Source: Chrysophaeum taylorii
Lineage: Eukaryota; Sar; Pelagophyceae; Pelagomonadales; Pelagomonadaceae
Reading direction: 5' to 3'
Assembly: GCA_029834535.1 (NCBI GenBank)
Contig: JAQMWT010000009.1
Location: 466,232-530,231 of the forward strand
Length of the DNA stretch: 64,000 bases
Positions 18,226 to 28,608 of the stretch are shown here, piece after piece. The position numbers were made by a program, and so were the translations under genes. The notes beneath the pieces were generated by a model, which did not search any database, was not told the DNA's origin, and was given only the letters and a program-made list of their open reading frames with translations. Position 1 is the stretch's first letter; the number at the start of each line of letters is the position of its first letter.

Positions 18226-19536
18226 CTAAACGTAGGCGCTTTGGTAGGACCGGTAGTCGAGATAGAGGGTGAAGGCGACGTAGAGCGCGACGAACCAGGG
18301 CGGAATTGAGACGATGGCGGTGAAGCCGGAGAACTTGACGTAGGCCTGGGCGTACTTGATGATGTCGTTGGTCTTCCACTCGGGGCACAGGGGCGGGTCC
18401 TCGCTGCAGAGGCTGCAGCCGTACAAGCCAATGTCGCAGGCGATGGTACCGAGGTCGTCCTTGTCCTTCAACCGGCCGGGGAGCGCGAAGAAGAGGGTAA
18501 GAGCGTAGGCGACGAGGACGGCGAGCAAGACGAGCGAGGCGAGGACGAGAGCGATGAAGGCGACGATGCCCGCCGTCGATCTCACGTGCGCGGCGGCGCG
18601 GCCGACGACGACTGCGACGATCATCGTGACGCTCGCCGAGCAGAACAAGGTGCCCAAGTTGTCGACTTGCGTCAGGAGCTTGTTGGCTTCGTGTTCGAGA
18701 TACGCGTCTCCGAGAAAGAAACTCGCCACGGCGATCGCGAGCAGCACGTAGAGATAGAAGCGCATCGCCGATTGCATCACGAGGGGAAAGGTGACGATGA
18801 TGACGACGAGGCGGACGCACCAGAACAACATCGCAACCTCGAGCCACGCGACGGCAGCCATGAACGCCGACGTCGACCGCACGACTTGCCAGGCCTCGCG
18901 GATGCCCTTGCTCCTGAGGTTCGCGCAGTCGGTCTGGCCAAACTTGGCGATGCACCACGCGGTGATGCCGACGATAGGGGCCTTGCACCGCTCGTGCGGG
19001 CTGCGCGGACACGCTTCTTCTCGCAGCAACTGAAGACTTCGCGATTGCCAGTGGTGCTTGATATACGATCGGAAGATGAAGCTCAGGTCGGTCATCGACA
19101 TCGCGAATAACGCCAGCGCGGGAATGATAAGAAGCACCGAAAACAGAAAGATCCCGACGTGCCCGATGTGTAAATTGACGGTCGCCGTGATACCCTGCGC
19201 CATCGACAGCGCGATAAACAGACCCAACGCTCCCATTGCCGTGAACTCCACGCCCAACGTCTCCGACTCCTCCTCCTGGCTGCTCACGACCTGCTCTTTG
19301 TTCAGCTGAACCGATATAAACAATGCCAACGCGCTCAGCGACACCGCGAAAAACAGCGTCAACGACTGGATCAAGATCAGCACGTGCCGCGACGATAGAA
19401 AGTCGCACCAGTTTCTGTGATGTCGCGCGCCGTCTCCCGTGGTCAAAGCCATCGCGAACACCCCGCGGCTGTTCGAGTTGGCGCGCCATCGCTCGATTCG
19501 ATGCGGCTTTCGACGCGACGACAGCCACCACACCAT
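18226..19536 (-). CDS. Multispanning membrane protein, unknown
   Basis: A 436-residue protein with about eight hydrophobic segments. One pair lies at about residues 52-75 and 100-120, then 125-145, four more in 215-335 and a last one near 405-425. The extracytoplasmic-looking loop near residue 370 has paired cysteines (CDIGLYGCSLCSEDPPLCPE). It does not match a transporter family I recognise. Antisense and alternate frames on this stretch are shadows. Confidence 0.6.
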   Translation of the reverse strand: MVWWLSSRRKPHRIERWRANSNSRGVFAMALTTGDGARHHRNWCDFLSSRHVLILIQSLTLFFAVSLSALALFISVQLNKEQVVSSQEEESETLGVEFTAMGALGLFIALSMAQGITATVNLHIGHVGIFLFSVLLIIPALALFAMSMTDLSFIFRSYIKHHWQSRSLQLLREEACPRSPHERCKAPIVGITAWCIAKFGQTDCANLRSKGIREAWQVVRSTSAFMAAVAWLEVAMLFWCVRLVVIIVTFPLVMQSAMRFYLYVLLAIAVASFFLGDAYLEHEANKLLTQVDNLGTLFCSASVTMIVAVVVGRAAAHVRSTAGIVAFIALVLASLVLLAVLVAYALTLFFALPGRLKDKDDLGTIACDIGLYGCSLCSEDPPLCPEWKTNDIIKYAQAYVKFSGFTAIVSIPPWFVALYVAFTLYLDYRSYQSAYV

Positions 19537-20058
19537 GATAGACTGATTGATTGATATGTTCGAAATATGTATGCGTCACGCAAGCGTCATCATCCCGTTT
19601 TTTGGATCCTGATTAATTCTTCCGGGGGCTGAACAACAACAAGATTGTTGTGGTTTGCAACTGCTGTAACTTTTAACTCCCAGCGAGGAGCCAGAATGTG
19701 GATGAGCGCAGAGGAAATAAAGACGGAGCAAGAACGCAAAGGGGGGCGGTGTAGAAGTAGGAAGAAGGGAGCAGGGCAAGGTGGAGGAGCGGCGCGAGGA
19801 GATGTAGATGAGGTCAAGAGAAAGAATTGAAGATGATGAGAAAGTAGGTTATGAATAAAGACGCGATAACACGACGCTAAACGACGGCCGCAGAATGATT
19901 GATGCCAGACCTCCCAAAAAAAAGGCCTCCGTATTTATATGATCATCACGCCAGTTCAGCATCGCGAGCCGACCGCACCACTCTCGTCTCGCGAGGAGTA
20001 TGGTGGGTTATCGACGCCGAGAACGCAGTCTCGTCGAAACGTCGTCAATCGCACCGTC
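19537..20058. other. Intergenic, no gene seen
   Basis: Short frames only. Probably holds the promoter of the minus-strand membrane protein and the 3' UTR of the GPCR-like gene. Confidence 0.5.
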
Positions 20059-20913
20059 CTAAACTTGAGGATTTAAGCGAGTGATTTTGTGAGGAGAGTT
20101 GATGGGGGTCAAGGAAAGCGTCGTCGCGTCCCCGCGGGGCTTTGGTGGTGGGTTCGCGAAGAGACGTCGGAGTTCACGGTTGAGATGTCGATCCGCGAGA
20201 CCAAACAAAAGAAAATTGAGAGTGCCCTGCGACGGGTCGCAGAGGCTCTGGAGTGCGTTCATCGTCTGCGACTCGCACCAGGCGCAATCCACTTTTAGGA
20301 GCGCGTGGCACCGGCGGATCGAGCCCGGGACGTGAAGTAGGATCCATAGGAGCGGAATAGCGGCGAGCCTTGCGACGGCGTAGGCGAGGTGTCCGTGGAG
20401 GCGCCGCATTGTTCTGAGAATGGCGACGGTCGAGGCCGCGATAGCGGCGAGTTCTACCCATAGCACGAAATACGAAACGAGCTGCCAGACTGCGTCAGGA
20501 CTCCAACACCATTCCCCCGCGCGACCGTCCTTTTTGAGCGCGAAAAGGAGCGCGGTACTGACACCGGCGTACGCGACGACGGCGACGTGCATCGGCACCG
20601 TTCGAGCCCGGTGGTTAACGTCCGCAAGACCGAGGGCGAGTTCGACGGCGACGAGCGCGGTATACGCCCAGGAGCACGCGATCTCGAAGAATTGCTGCAG
20701 GCTTGCTTGGAGGACGCACTGGGTCGGGTTACCGGGCGAGAGAAGGTATGCGGCGGCCATTACTATGTTCGAGATCGTCGCGGCGAGCAGCACGTGCTTC
20801 GCCCCCCGCGGCCTCGCGCGCCACTTTGGGAGCAAGAAACACAACAGCAGTAGTAGAGAGCACACCACGCTCACCCCGGCGGCGGCGACCACGATCCGCC
20901 GGGGCATGCCCAT
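20059..20913 (-). CDS. Seven-TM receptor, cAMP-receptor-like GPCR
   Basis: 284 residues with seven hydrophobic helices: VVAAAGVSVVCSLLLLLCFL (TM1), HVLLAATISNIVMAAAYLL (TM2), a Cys plus SLQQFFEIACSWAYTALVAV (TM3), VPMHVAVVAYAGVSTALLFA (TM4), VWQLVSYFVLWVELAAIAAS (TM5), AVARLAAIPLLWILLHVPGS (TM6) and TLNFLLFGLADRHLNRELRR (TM7). The C-Q-A-S-L-Q-Q-F-F start of TM3, the WCW before TM5 and the short C-terminal tail resemble the Dictyostelium cAMP-receptor/family-E group. The ligand is unknown. Confidence 0.65.
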   Translation of the reverse strand: MGMPRRIVVAAAGVSVVCSLLLLLCFLLPKWRARPRGAKHVLLAATISNIVMAAAYLLSPGNPTQCVLQASLQQFFEIACSWAYTALVAVELALGLADVNHRARTVPMHVAVVAYAGVSTALLFALKKDGRAGEWCWSPDAVWQLVSYFVLWVELAAIAASTVAILRTMRRLHGHLAYAVARLAAIPLLWILLHVPGSIRRCHALLKVDCAWCESQTMNALQSLCDPSQGTLNFLLFGLADRHLNRELRRLFANPPPKPRGDATTLSLTPINSPHKITRLNPQV

Positions 20914-22252
20914 CGTGCCTCCACACGGACATGGTCCACGACGACGAAATCCACGTAATATGGGAAAACTGGAAACATTCTGTAATCCTCAGTTTCCTTT
21001 AAAAAAAAAAAAAAATGATAAAGGAAAATTTCATGGATGTAGACTTTGCTTCGCATATCCTCATGACGTGTTTTTCTACACAGTGTAGACGGATCTTCTC
21101 TTTTCCAGCAAGCTCGAAAGGGATAATAACACGCGAGGTGGAGATCAAGGAGAAGACGACGACTGCGAATTCTATGAGAAGCACCGGCGGCTCGACGTCG
21201 ACTCAGAACTGGCCGCCATCACAACCTGTCGCGCCAAGCGCGGCGGATCTGCCGTGAGCGACTCGGCTGCTGGTCGATGAGACTTCCTTCACCCCTTGAC
21301 CCCAGGAATGTGGGAGCAGTTCGCCTCCTGCTTGATCAACAACGTCTACAAGATCCCAACTGGCAGCAAGAATAATTATTCTTGCGAAGCGCTCGCTAGA
21401 GACGCCATGTCGGTGTCTGGCAGGAGGCGATCAGCAATTATTCTGAGACCCAGTTTTTGTGCGAAAGGGATCCTCTCGACGACCCTATACAGCTCGAGAG
21501 GGTAACAATTGAAACTTTTGGCGCCAGAGTTTCCTCCGGGTCCCCGAGCGAGGCACGAAGAAGTCGGACAAGTCCTCAACGCACGTCTACTTCTCTTGAG
21601 CCGGCAAGTCCGATGATGCGCGCTGCCTCCGACGGAACCCGAGGCCGACTCGTGCTGCTGAACTGATAGCGCAGCTCGTGCTCCTCCCTATCGCAATGAT
21701 AGTCAGATTTTCGCCGAGGCACGAACAGGCGTCGAGATGACAGCGCGCCTCATCACGGCGGAAGCGTATCGGTCGAGAGCATATCGTGCACAGCGAAAGA
21801 ATATCAGTCCGTCGGCTGATGCGGATGCGCAGGAAAGCAGGTGAGCTCACTCTTGAGGACCCCTCCCCCGAGTGGTGTGCGACGACGAGAATAGGATGCA
21901 CGACGACCCTCGTCACCCTTTTTTTTCATCATGCCAAGTTGGTGCTTGGCTTACGCATGTGCAGGGAGAAGGGGTACGGTAACAGGCGGAATAAGATGCG
22001 CGCCGATCATCTTCGAGGACGATGAGAAGGAGGCGGCGGAGGAGGAGGAGCAGGAGGATCAACAGCATCATCACGAAGTATAGGGTGGCGAGGGCAACAA
22101 AAGGCCGAAGATATGGTCGATGGACAACAACTTGCGGGGCTGGCGCGGCGAGAGACCACACTCGCAAACAGACAAACAGATAGGGGTGTGTCAGTTCGTG
22201 ACCGAGGGGGGTTCCGTTCCGTTCCGTTCAGTTCAGTTCAGTTCCGTTGAGT
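20914..22252. other. Gene-poor stretch with short decayed frames
   Basis: More AT-rich than the flanks, with a poly-A run near 21003-21015 and several frames under 110 codons on both strands that I cannot assign. A GTTCC/GTTCA pentanucleotide array lies at about 22210-22256 next to the HERP-like gene. It may contain an old mobile element, but nothing diagnostic is visible. Confidence 0.5.
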
Positions 22253-23290
22253 TCAGTCGTCAGGACGGCGGGGTTGGTGGGGGTCCGGAGGCGCGGGGAT
22301 GATGGCCGTGGGGCGCCAGGCTGGGGCGAGGGAAACGGCAAAGGTCGCAAGGAAGATGGTCGCTTCGAGGAAGGGATTGAGGTTTGCGGTCCTGGAGGCG
22401 ATGCGTCCGGTCGCGAGAGTGCGACGAAGGAGCTGGCGCCAGTCGACGTCGCGGTCGTCGTCGTCGTCGAGGAAACGGAGTCTGGCCCCGAGGTCTTCGG
22501 CGAAGAGGCGCGCGAGCCCCGTCTGGACCGAAAAGGCGAGAAAAGCCAGGAGCGAGAGCACGACGAGGCGGGGAAGGTCGCCGTCGTGGCCGAGGAGAGC
22601 GACGACGACGGCGAGCTTGAGAGCGAGTTTGAGGTCCATTAAAGCAAAGACGCGGTTCGCGCGGAGCCGGTCCCAGGCGGCCGCGACGCGGTTCGGGCGC
22701 GGCGGGGGCGGGGGCTGTCGCGGAGAGAGGCCGGCGGCGGCGAGGACGCCGAGGCGGGGGGGAGTCGTCTCGAAAAGACGAGCGTTCGCGGCGGCTTGGT
22801 CCAGGACGCTTCGCGCTTGGTGCGTCCAGGCGCCCTGTCGCAGCGCCTCGGCGTAGACAGCCGCGAGCGCGAGGTGGAAGTCGTAGGCCGCGCCCGTCGC
22901 CTCGAGGACTTTGGCTGGCAGCGCGTGGCTCGGAGGAACCTTGGCCGGCCGCGCGGCGGGGGCTGGCTGCTGCTGCTGCCGGCACATGACGAGGTGGAAG
23001 GTCTGGGGTGACTCGAGGGACCGCAGCACGTCCCGCAGCGAGGCCTCGTCCTGGCAAATCTTCCCGCAGTAAATCAACCGCTGCTCGCTCGGGACTGGCC
23101 GCGACGCAAAAGAATTAAACAGCCTAGCTTTGAGGGATCCGATCGTCGTCGAGGCGGCCACCTCGAGCTCGACCGTCGCCCCCCCGGCGTAAACATTCGC
23201 CACCACCACCTTCACCACCTGGTGCTCCCCGACCATCGGACCCACACACGGGGAAATCTCCTGTCGCTCCTCCGCAGCAGCAGCAGACAT
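22253..23290 (-). CDS. HERP-like ubiquitin-domain ER membrane protein
   Basis: 345 residues. Residues ~25-108 form a ubiquitin-like domain (ELEVAASTTIGSLKARLFNS, then PSEQRLIYCGKICQDEASLR and a QTFHLVM strand), in the arrangement of HERP/HERPUD. A proline-rich linker leads to hydrophobic segments at about 218-250 (LALKLAVVVALLGHDGDLPR then LVVLSLLAFLAFSV), as in HERP, where a hairpin anchors the protein in the ER. A further hydrophobic stretch near the C-terminus (EATIFLATFAVSLAP) is extra. HERP proteins recruit the HRD1 ubiquitin ligase complex for ER-associated degradation. Divergent from the next gene. Confidence 0.7.
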   Translation of the reverse strand: MSAAAAEERQEISPCVGPMVGEHQVVKVVVANVYAGGATVELEVAASTTIGSLKARLFNSFASRPVPSEQRLIYCGKICQDEASLRDVLRSLESPQTFHLVMCRQQQQPAPAARPAKVPPSHALPAKVLEATGAAYDFHLALAAVYAEALRQGAWTHQARSVLDQAAANARLFETTPPRLGVLAAAGLSPRQPPPPPRPNRVAAAWDRLRANRVFALMDLKLALKLAVVVALLGHDGDLPRLVVLSLLAFLAFSVQTGLARLFAEDLGARLRFLDDDDDRDVDWRQLLRRTLATGRIASRTANLNPFLEATIFLATFAVSLAPAWRPTAIIPAPPDPHQPRRPDD

Positions 23291-23365
23291 GCGTTCTCCC
23301 TGCTTCCGCGTGGCACGACGAATCCGGTAGGAATAAATAAAAACCTAACGGAACGCATCTTGAAG

Positions 23366-23851
23366 ATGTTCTTCCTCCTCCAACTTGACGCAGCCTTGTC
23401 GCTTCTCGGCAGCACGCACCCGAGGCCACTTTCGATACGCCGCAGCAGCAGCGTCCTCATCGATCCGGAGGTTGGCGAGACCCTCGCGGCATACCTCTCG
23501 GCCCAGCAGATGTTGGACAAGGTCGCCAACGAGTCCCGCGTCGCCAAGGCGACCTACGCTGGGATCGTCTTCGAACCAAAACCCTACTCGGAGGCGATGC
23601 CGCGCGGCCTTCCTGCCGACCTCGACCACTATCTCGACAGCGACAGGCACGTCGTCGTCAACGTCCCGCCCATTGTCATGTTCCACGCCAAGTGCTTCAA
23701 GCCCGCTAAACTTTGCGCGATCTACGAGCTCGACGGCGCTCGACCCGCCGACGTCTCGTATTCCCGTCCATCAACGGCCGACGGCGGCGCCATCGGCCTC
23801 GTGGGCTTTGACTATGGCGATGACGATGACTTCGAAGACCAACTCCTCTAA
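23366..23851 (+). CDS. Hypothetical 161-residue protein with hydrophobic N-terminus
   Basis: Starts at MFFLLQLDAALSLLGST, which could be a short signal or leader followed by SIRRSSSV. The body includes IVFEPKPYSEAMPRGLPADL and HVVVNVPPIVMFHAKCFKPA, with an acidic C-terminal GDDDDFEDQLL. An upstream in-frame ATG at 23222 would overlap the divergent HERP-like gene. I recognise no family. Codon use is like that of the neighbours. Confidence 0.55.
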   Translation: MFFLLQLDAALSLLGSTHPRPLSIRRSSSVLIDPEVGETLAAYLSAQQMLDKVANESRVAKATYAGIVFEPKPYSEAMPRGLPADLDHYLDSDRHVVVNVPPIVMFHAKCFKPAKLCAIYELDGARPADVSYSRPSTADGGAIGLVGFDYGDDDDFEDQLL

Positions 23852-24024
23852 CTCGGCTTACGCGACATTATTCATTCTAATGTCCTCTTACCGCGAGACG
23901 AGACGAGACGAGACGACGTCTGGGGTCTCTCGGCTTTTTGCCCGTACTTCTTGTTTTTCCAGGGCTCTTGCCCTGCTCTCCAAACGCACGGTTGCGATGG
24001 AGGACGGTGCCTCATGAATCCGGA

Positions 24025-24235
24025 GCCTTGCGAGGGCATTCGTCCTCCCGGCGCACCTCCCGGGCGGGCCGGTTGGGAGCCGGAACTGTCGCAGCGGGAC
24101 GGGTTATGGTCGGAGGGCGCAGAAGGAAAAGGTTAACGACGAGGTGGTTGTCAGTCAAGTCGCGGTCCCCGCGCCGCAAGGCGACAGGCGTCAAATCTCC
24201 CCCGGCGCTCCTTCTCCGCGCCCCACGTCTCGTGA
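24025..24235 (+). repeat. SINE-like interspersed repeat, copy 2 (3' part diverged)
   Basis: Begins GCCTTGCGAGGGCATTCGTC and runs through GGGCGGGCCGGTTGG, GACGGG and GGTTGTCAGTCA blocks. It is collinear with the reverse complements of 9233-9496 and 33440-33663. The terminal LINE-like tail is absent. Confidence 0.7.
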
Positions 24236-25224
24236 CTTCTGCTGATCCCACGCGCCACGGTGCCCCTGGGACATGCTCTGGGCTGGCCTATAGCTTACCC
24301 TCGATACTATTCCGGCCACACACGACTGTCTACACATTTAACGCCTACTGACTGAAGCCGTTGGATTCATTCATTCTTCTTCCTGATATGATCCAAAGGT
24401 ACAAGTATCTTCGATATCCTGGGATACCGTGATTGATTGAACCAGTGACTGAGAGACTTCGATGACTGCGACGACGACGACGACGACGACGACGATGAAC
24501 TGCGAGATGGTGGTGCAGCATGCATAAAATATACTCAACGAGGGACGACACCAAAGATAACGACGAAAACCACGAACATGCTGACGAACTCTTATAAGAC
24601 CTTTCCGAACGAAGAAGTGGGCATCTCGTGGACTACTCTGTCCAACAACCAATAGCCTCTATCACACAAAAATGCTGGGGTACCCAAGTTTTCGGCAACT
24701 TAGATAATAATGAATGAGGTCAACAGCGGGCCCACTTTTCCCCTCTATGATTGGCCTCGGTGGTTGTAGTTGCCGACGCGCACGGATCGTCGTCGCGGCG
24801 TCAGAGTGGATCTTCCAGTGCGGTTGGGCCGACGAGTTCGATGACGTGGACCCAGGAACGCGTTATTTCTTCCTCAAGAGATGTGGTTGTTGCGCACCCA
24901 ATGGCCGTACCTATTTTTTTACGCCGAAACCACGTCGTGCGCCGATATTGTAAAACCCCCTTTGAGTCTACTCCTGCCGCTGCTTCTTCTTATGGACAGT
25001 AACCCAAATTAGTGCAGACAGGATCATGCGACCGAAGCCAAGACTCCGGTACTCGCAGCGGTCGGTGGTGTGGTGTAAGCATGCAATGCGCGCCAGACGC
25101 GCGCGTCCAGAATAGTAGGGGCACGTCCACGCGAAAATGGTTGGTTGGTTGGTTGGTTGGTTGGTAGCGAAACAAACACAGGCCCCGACATTAAAACATG
25201 AAGTAAGTAAAGTGTCGATGATGA
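24236..25224. other. Intergenic with microsatellites
   Basis: GAC microsatellite at 24467-24495 and a GGTT tetranucleotide run at about 25139-25165. Frames on both strands are below 95 codons and unrecognised. Confidence 0.55.
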
Positions 25225-28200
25225 TTAGATGACGGCGAGCTCGAGTTGGGCAGCTTTGTCGGGGGGCATGCGTCGGTAGACGTCAAAGTCGTGGGGGTGC
25301 GCGTAGACGCCGGCGGCGTAGGGTTTGGCGGCCGTGTGGACCCAGCGCGTGCGCTGGATGAGGGTGTCCTCGTCGTGGAGGAGACGCGATTTACGATCTG
25401 GTGCTGCTTTGTTGTTGGTCGCGTCGTGTCTTTTTTGGGTTCGCCATTCGACTTTGAGGAAGACCTCTCCCGAGACGGGCGAACTCTGGGAGAGGATGAG
25501 GCCGGCGCCGTCGTCGGTGAGCGAGAGTTGGTCGACGACGAACACGGTTCGAAGCTCGTCGGCCTCGAAGGTGGTGGAGACGGGCGTGTCGAGCGGGCCG
25601 GCGAAGCGGTGTTCGTAGCAGTCGCTCATGTAGATGATGCAGCGGTTGTCCTGGAGGTTGATCCAGAGGGCGGCGGCGGCGGACGAGAAGACGAGCCTCG
25701 TAGAGTAGGAGATGCCCTCGCAGGCGAGGAGGCCGTCGAGATCCGTTCCTCGCTTCTCGAGCTGCCACATGCCGTTGAGGGGGTGGAGAGCGCGGTACGA
25801 GGACCTCGGGGAGACGGCGGCGGAAGCGGCGTCGGTCGGGCAGCAGACGGCGACCGGGAGCGCGGCGCTCTTGCGTTCTACGACGACCGACGGACTGGAC
25901 TCCTTCTTTTCTTCCTCGAGATTTTGCGAGTCGTCGAACTGGCCCCTGCGGTAGAGGTCGACGAGGTTCCTGACTTCTGCCTCGGCCGTCACCCAGAGGT
26001 CGGAGAGGGCGGCGCGAATCGCGTCGCGCCACGCCGCCGCCGTGGTCGCGGGCGGCGTCCGGAATGCTTCGTCGTCCCAGGCAGCCGCGTTGAATCGTCG
26101 CCGTCCGCGATCAGAGGATACGGGCGTCAAAGAGACCCAGTGGACGAGACCGCGGTCGTCGCGCATCCCGAGGCGAAGCGCGGCGTCGTCGCACTCGAGC
26201 AGGAAGGACGACGCGTCGCGCGGCCGGAGGGTCGTCCCGTAGAGCCGATCGGTGTTGACGACGCGACGGAGATCTAGAGCTCTATCCTCGCCGCGTCGGC
26301 GGCGCGAGGCCGCGCCGGTGGTGCCGGCGATCTGGAAATAGTAGAGGGTCGCCCCGCGCAGGACGCACCGGCACGGCTTGGGCGCGGCGGTCTTGGACGA
26401 GGCGCGGAGCAGGACGCCCGCGGCCAGGACGGGCCGCGAGAGGTCGTCCGAGGCCCGGGCGTCCATTTGCTTGTGCGAGGGCCGCGCGAGCCCCAGCAAC
26501 AGCGCTATCTGCCGGTTGATGCGGCCCTGCACCTTGCAGGCTCCTTTGGTCGTCGTCGTCGTCGTCGTCGTCGGCTCTTGGTCGGCCGCGAGATTTTGAC
26601 TCGTCTCCAGCATCTCGTCGGCATCTCGAGAGGAGGAGGAGGAGGAAGGCCTCGCGTCGGCGTGGTGGAGCGCGCCGTAGCCGATCGCCGTCACGATCTG
26701 GCCGAGGACCGTCCCGACCCTCGAGATTGCGAGGGCGCGGTCGAGGAGGCCCCTCGCCAGCTTGCCGCAGGCCTGGTCGAGCGTGAGAGGCTCGCGCGGG
26801 AACGCCACTTCGAGTCGCGAGAGTGCGAGCGCTCGCTTCGGATCTCGCGCGTAATCGTCCAAGGCCGCCTTGTTTTTGCTGCGTCGCTTGCGCTCGAGCT
26901 CGCCCTGATGCGTGAGGAAGAGGTCGCGGACGTGCGCGATGGCCGTTCCGCGGATGCGGAACCCGCGGACCTCGAGCCATAAAGGAAACGACGCGAGCAT
27001 CAGGCGGATGTTGTCGAGGTTGCCGCACCGCAACGCCGTCTCCGTCGAGTTGGCCTTCATCTGGTCCATCGTCGAGGGGGGAGGGGGGTCGACCGACGTC
27101 GCGTCGTGCTCCCACCGGATCCGGAGCTTGACGGCGGGGTAGCCCGGACCGGGATCCTCCAAATTAGGGATGCTGGCGTCGCGGTCGTCATCCGGAGGGT
27201 ACTCGCCCGCGACCTCGAGGCCGTTCCCCGTGAAAGCGACGGGCTCGATGTACGAACAGACCCGGATCGGTTCCTTGTACCTCCGGACTTCGTAGACCCT
27301 CATCTTGTGATCCCTCAGAGGGACCCACCCCTCCATCTTTCCGCTAATCACCAGCTCCTTCAACGACGACGCCCACTGGCCGCGGCACACGTCCCGCAGC
27401 CCCTCGTCGTACAGCGCGACGTGGATCACCGTCGAAGGGTCCGCGACGCCGCCAAACGTGCTCGTCAAAGCGAACACGGGATTCGCGGTCGTCACGACGG
27501 TCTTCGATTTGGCCGTCTTCTGCCGGACCGACACCTTCGCGAACGTCGCGCGGCTCTTCAGGAGGTCGCGGGCCGCGATCACTTCGACCGTCAGCTTATT
27601 GTTTCCCTCCGTCTTTTTTTTTAAACCGCGCCGCTCCAATTCGCCGCGCGCGAGGGCCCCCGATATGGCGGCGCTGTTGAGCGCGCCGTCGCTCCGCTCG
27701 AACGCGACCTCGACGTCGCCGAGCGACAAGTCGATCTCCAACGTACCGAGCATCCTCCGGTTTCTCCATCGTTTCTCTTCGTAGACGGCCGCGAACCTCG
27801 ATGGCCGTCCGGGTCGGAGGGCCTGGTGGCGCGGGAACCAACTCCATACCTCAAAAATTTCCCGGATCCGGAAGAGCGCTTCCAGCCGGATAGCCAGCAC
27901 CAACTCGATGTCGCTCGCCGACACGAACGCCTCGCGACACCAGTTCGCGACGCCCTTGGGGTTTCCGAACTTGAACGCCTTCACGCGGACCTCGACGTAG
28001 AGCTTATCGCCGCCGACCCACGGCCAAACGCGGACTCCTTTGAACTCGAGGGAAACTCGGTCGAACAGCGCGATCCGAGTGATGATAGTCGAGAGAATCA
28101 AGCCCGTCGCGTCGGGAAGGAACACGACGGCGGCGCCGACAAAGCACGCCACCGCCAGGCTCCGCGCGAACCACCACGAGGCCAGGACGACGACTATCCA

Positions 28201-28521
28201 CCGGCGGACGGGAGGACTCGCAAAGAAGAAGAGCGGAGTCGTCGACGACTTGTTGTTGGCGGTGGTGGTGGTGGCGAGCCCTGATGATGACGACGACGTC
28301 GTCGTCGTCGTCGTCGTCGTCGCGGTGCTCTCCGCATCCGCCTCGATCTCGTCCCACCCGGCAGGGGTACTGATCAAGACGTTGGACCGCTCGCGCCGCA
28401 GCACGGCGCGCTTCAGGTGTGCCGGCACGCTCGAGCTCCGAACGGCGCCTGTACGACCACCACCACCACCAGCCGCGGCACTAGCGGGGACGGCTGCTTG
28501 TTTCTTGGTTCCCGCCTCCAT
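25225..28521 (-). CDS. Large membrane-anchored C2 / PH-like protein, possible lipid transfer or contact-site protein
   Basis: 1098 residues. N-terminal low complexity (Gly, Thr and Ser runs) precedes two hydrophobic helices at about 104-150 (RWIVVVLASWWFARSLAVAC, then VGAAVVFLPDATGLIL). A beta-rich section with VSLEFKGVRVWPWVG and KFGNPKGVANWCREA follows and looks chorein/SMP-like in style. A C2-type domain lies at ~308-410 (NKLTVEVIAARDLLKSRATF ... VHVALYDEGL). A PH-like segment spans ~705-815 (CRCVLRGATLYYFQIAG ... FLLECDDAALRLGM). The C-terminal ~170 residues (NGMWQLEKRGTDLDGLLACE ... STRLVF) resemble a lipocalin/START-like ligand sheet. Membrane anchor plus C2 plus lipid-binding-like modules suggests an ER contact-site lipid handler; this is inference. 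Confidence 0.6.
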   Translation of the reverse strand: MEAGTKKQAAVPASAAAGGGGGRTGAVRSSSVPAHLKRAVLRRERSNVLISTPAGWDEIEADAESTATTTTTTTTSSSSSGLATTTTANNKSSTTPLFFFASPPVRRWIVVVLASWWFARSLAVACFVGAAVVFLPDATGLILSTIITRIALFDRVSLEFKGVRVWPWVGGDKLYVEVRVKAFKFGNPKGVANWCREAFVSASDIELVLAIRLEALFRIREIFEVWSWFPRHQALRPGRPSRFAAVYEEKRWRNRRMLGTLEIDLSLGDVEVAFERSDGALNSAAISGALARGELERRGLKKKTEGNNKLTVEVIAARDLLKSRATFAKVSVRQKTAKSKTVVTTANPVFALTSTFGGVADPSTVIHVALYDEGLRDVCRGQWASSLKELVISGKMEGWVPLRDHKMRVYEVRRYKEPIRVCSYIEPVAFTGNGLEVAGEYPPDDDRDASIPNLEDPGPGYPAVKLRIRWEHDATSVDPPPPSTMDQMKANSTETALRCGNLDNIRLMLASFPLWLEVRGFRIRGTAIAHVRDLFLTHQGELERKRRSKNKAALDDYARDPKRALALSRLEVAFPREPLTLDQACGKLARGLLDRALAISRVGTVLGQIVTAIGYGALHHADARPSSSSSSRDADEMLETSQNLAADQEPTTTTTTTTKGACKVQGRINRQIALLLGLARPSHKQMDARASDDLSRPVLAAGVLLRASSKTAAPKPCRCVLRGATLYYFQIAGTTGAASRRRRGEDRALDLRRVVNTDRLYGTTLRPRDASSFLLECDDAALRLGMRDDRGLVHWVSLTPVSSDRGRRRFNAAAWDDEAFRTPPATTAAAWRDAIRAALSDLWVTAEAEVRNLVDLYRRGQFDDSQNLEEEKKESSPSVVVERKSAALPVAVCCPTDAASAAVSPRSSYRALHPLNGMWQLEKRGTDLDGLLACEGISYSTRLVFSSAAAALWINLQDNRCIIYMSDCYEHRFAGPLDTPVSTTFEADELRTVFVVDQLSLTDDGAGLILSQSSPVSGEVFLKVEWRTQKRHDATNNKAAPDRKSRLLHDEDTLIQRTRWVHTAAKPYAAGVYAHPHDFDVYRRMPPDKAAQLELAVI

Positions 28522-28608
28522 ACGACGACAGAACGACGACGTCTGTGGTACGCAGCAGTAGCAACAGCAGAATCTTCTTCGGAAGAAAAAGATCCGTTGA
28601 TTATTTGA

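Noticed and set aside
18215-19579. 454-codon frame on the same strand as the 436-residue membrane protein
   Set aside because: Arg/His-rich shifted frame; the chosen frame shows hydrophobic helices and paired cysteines.
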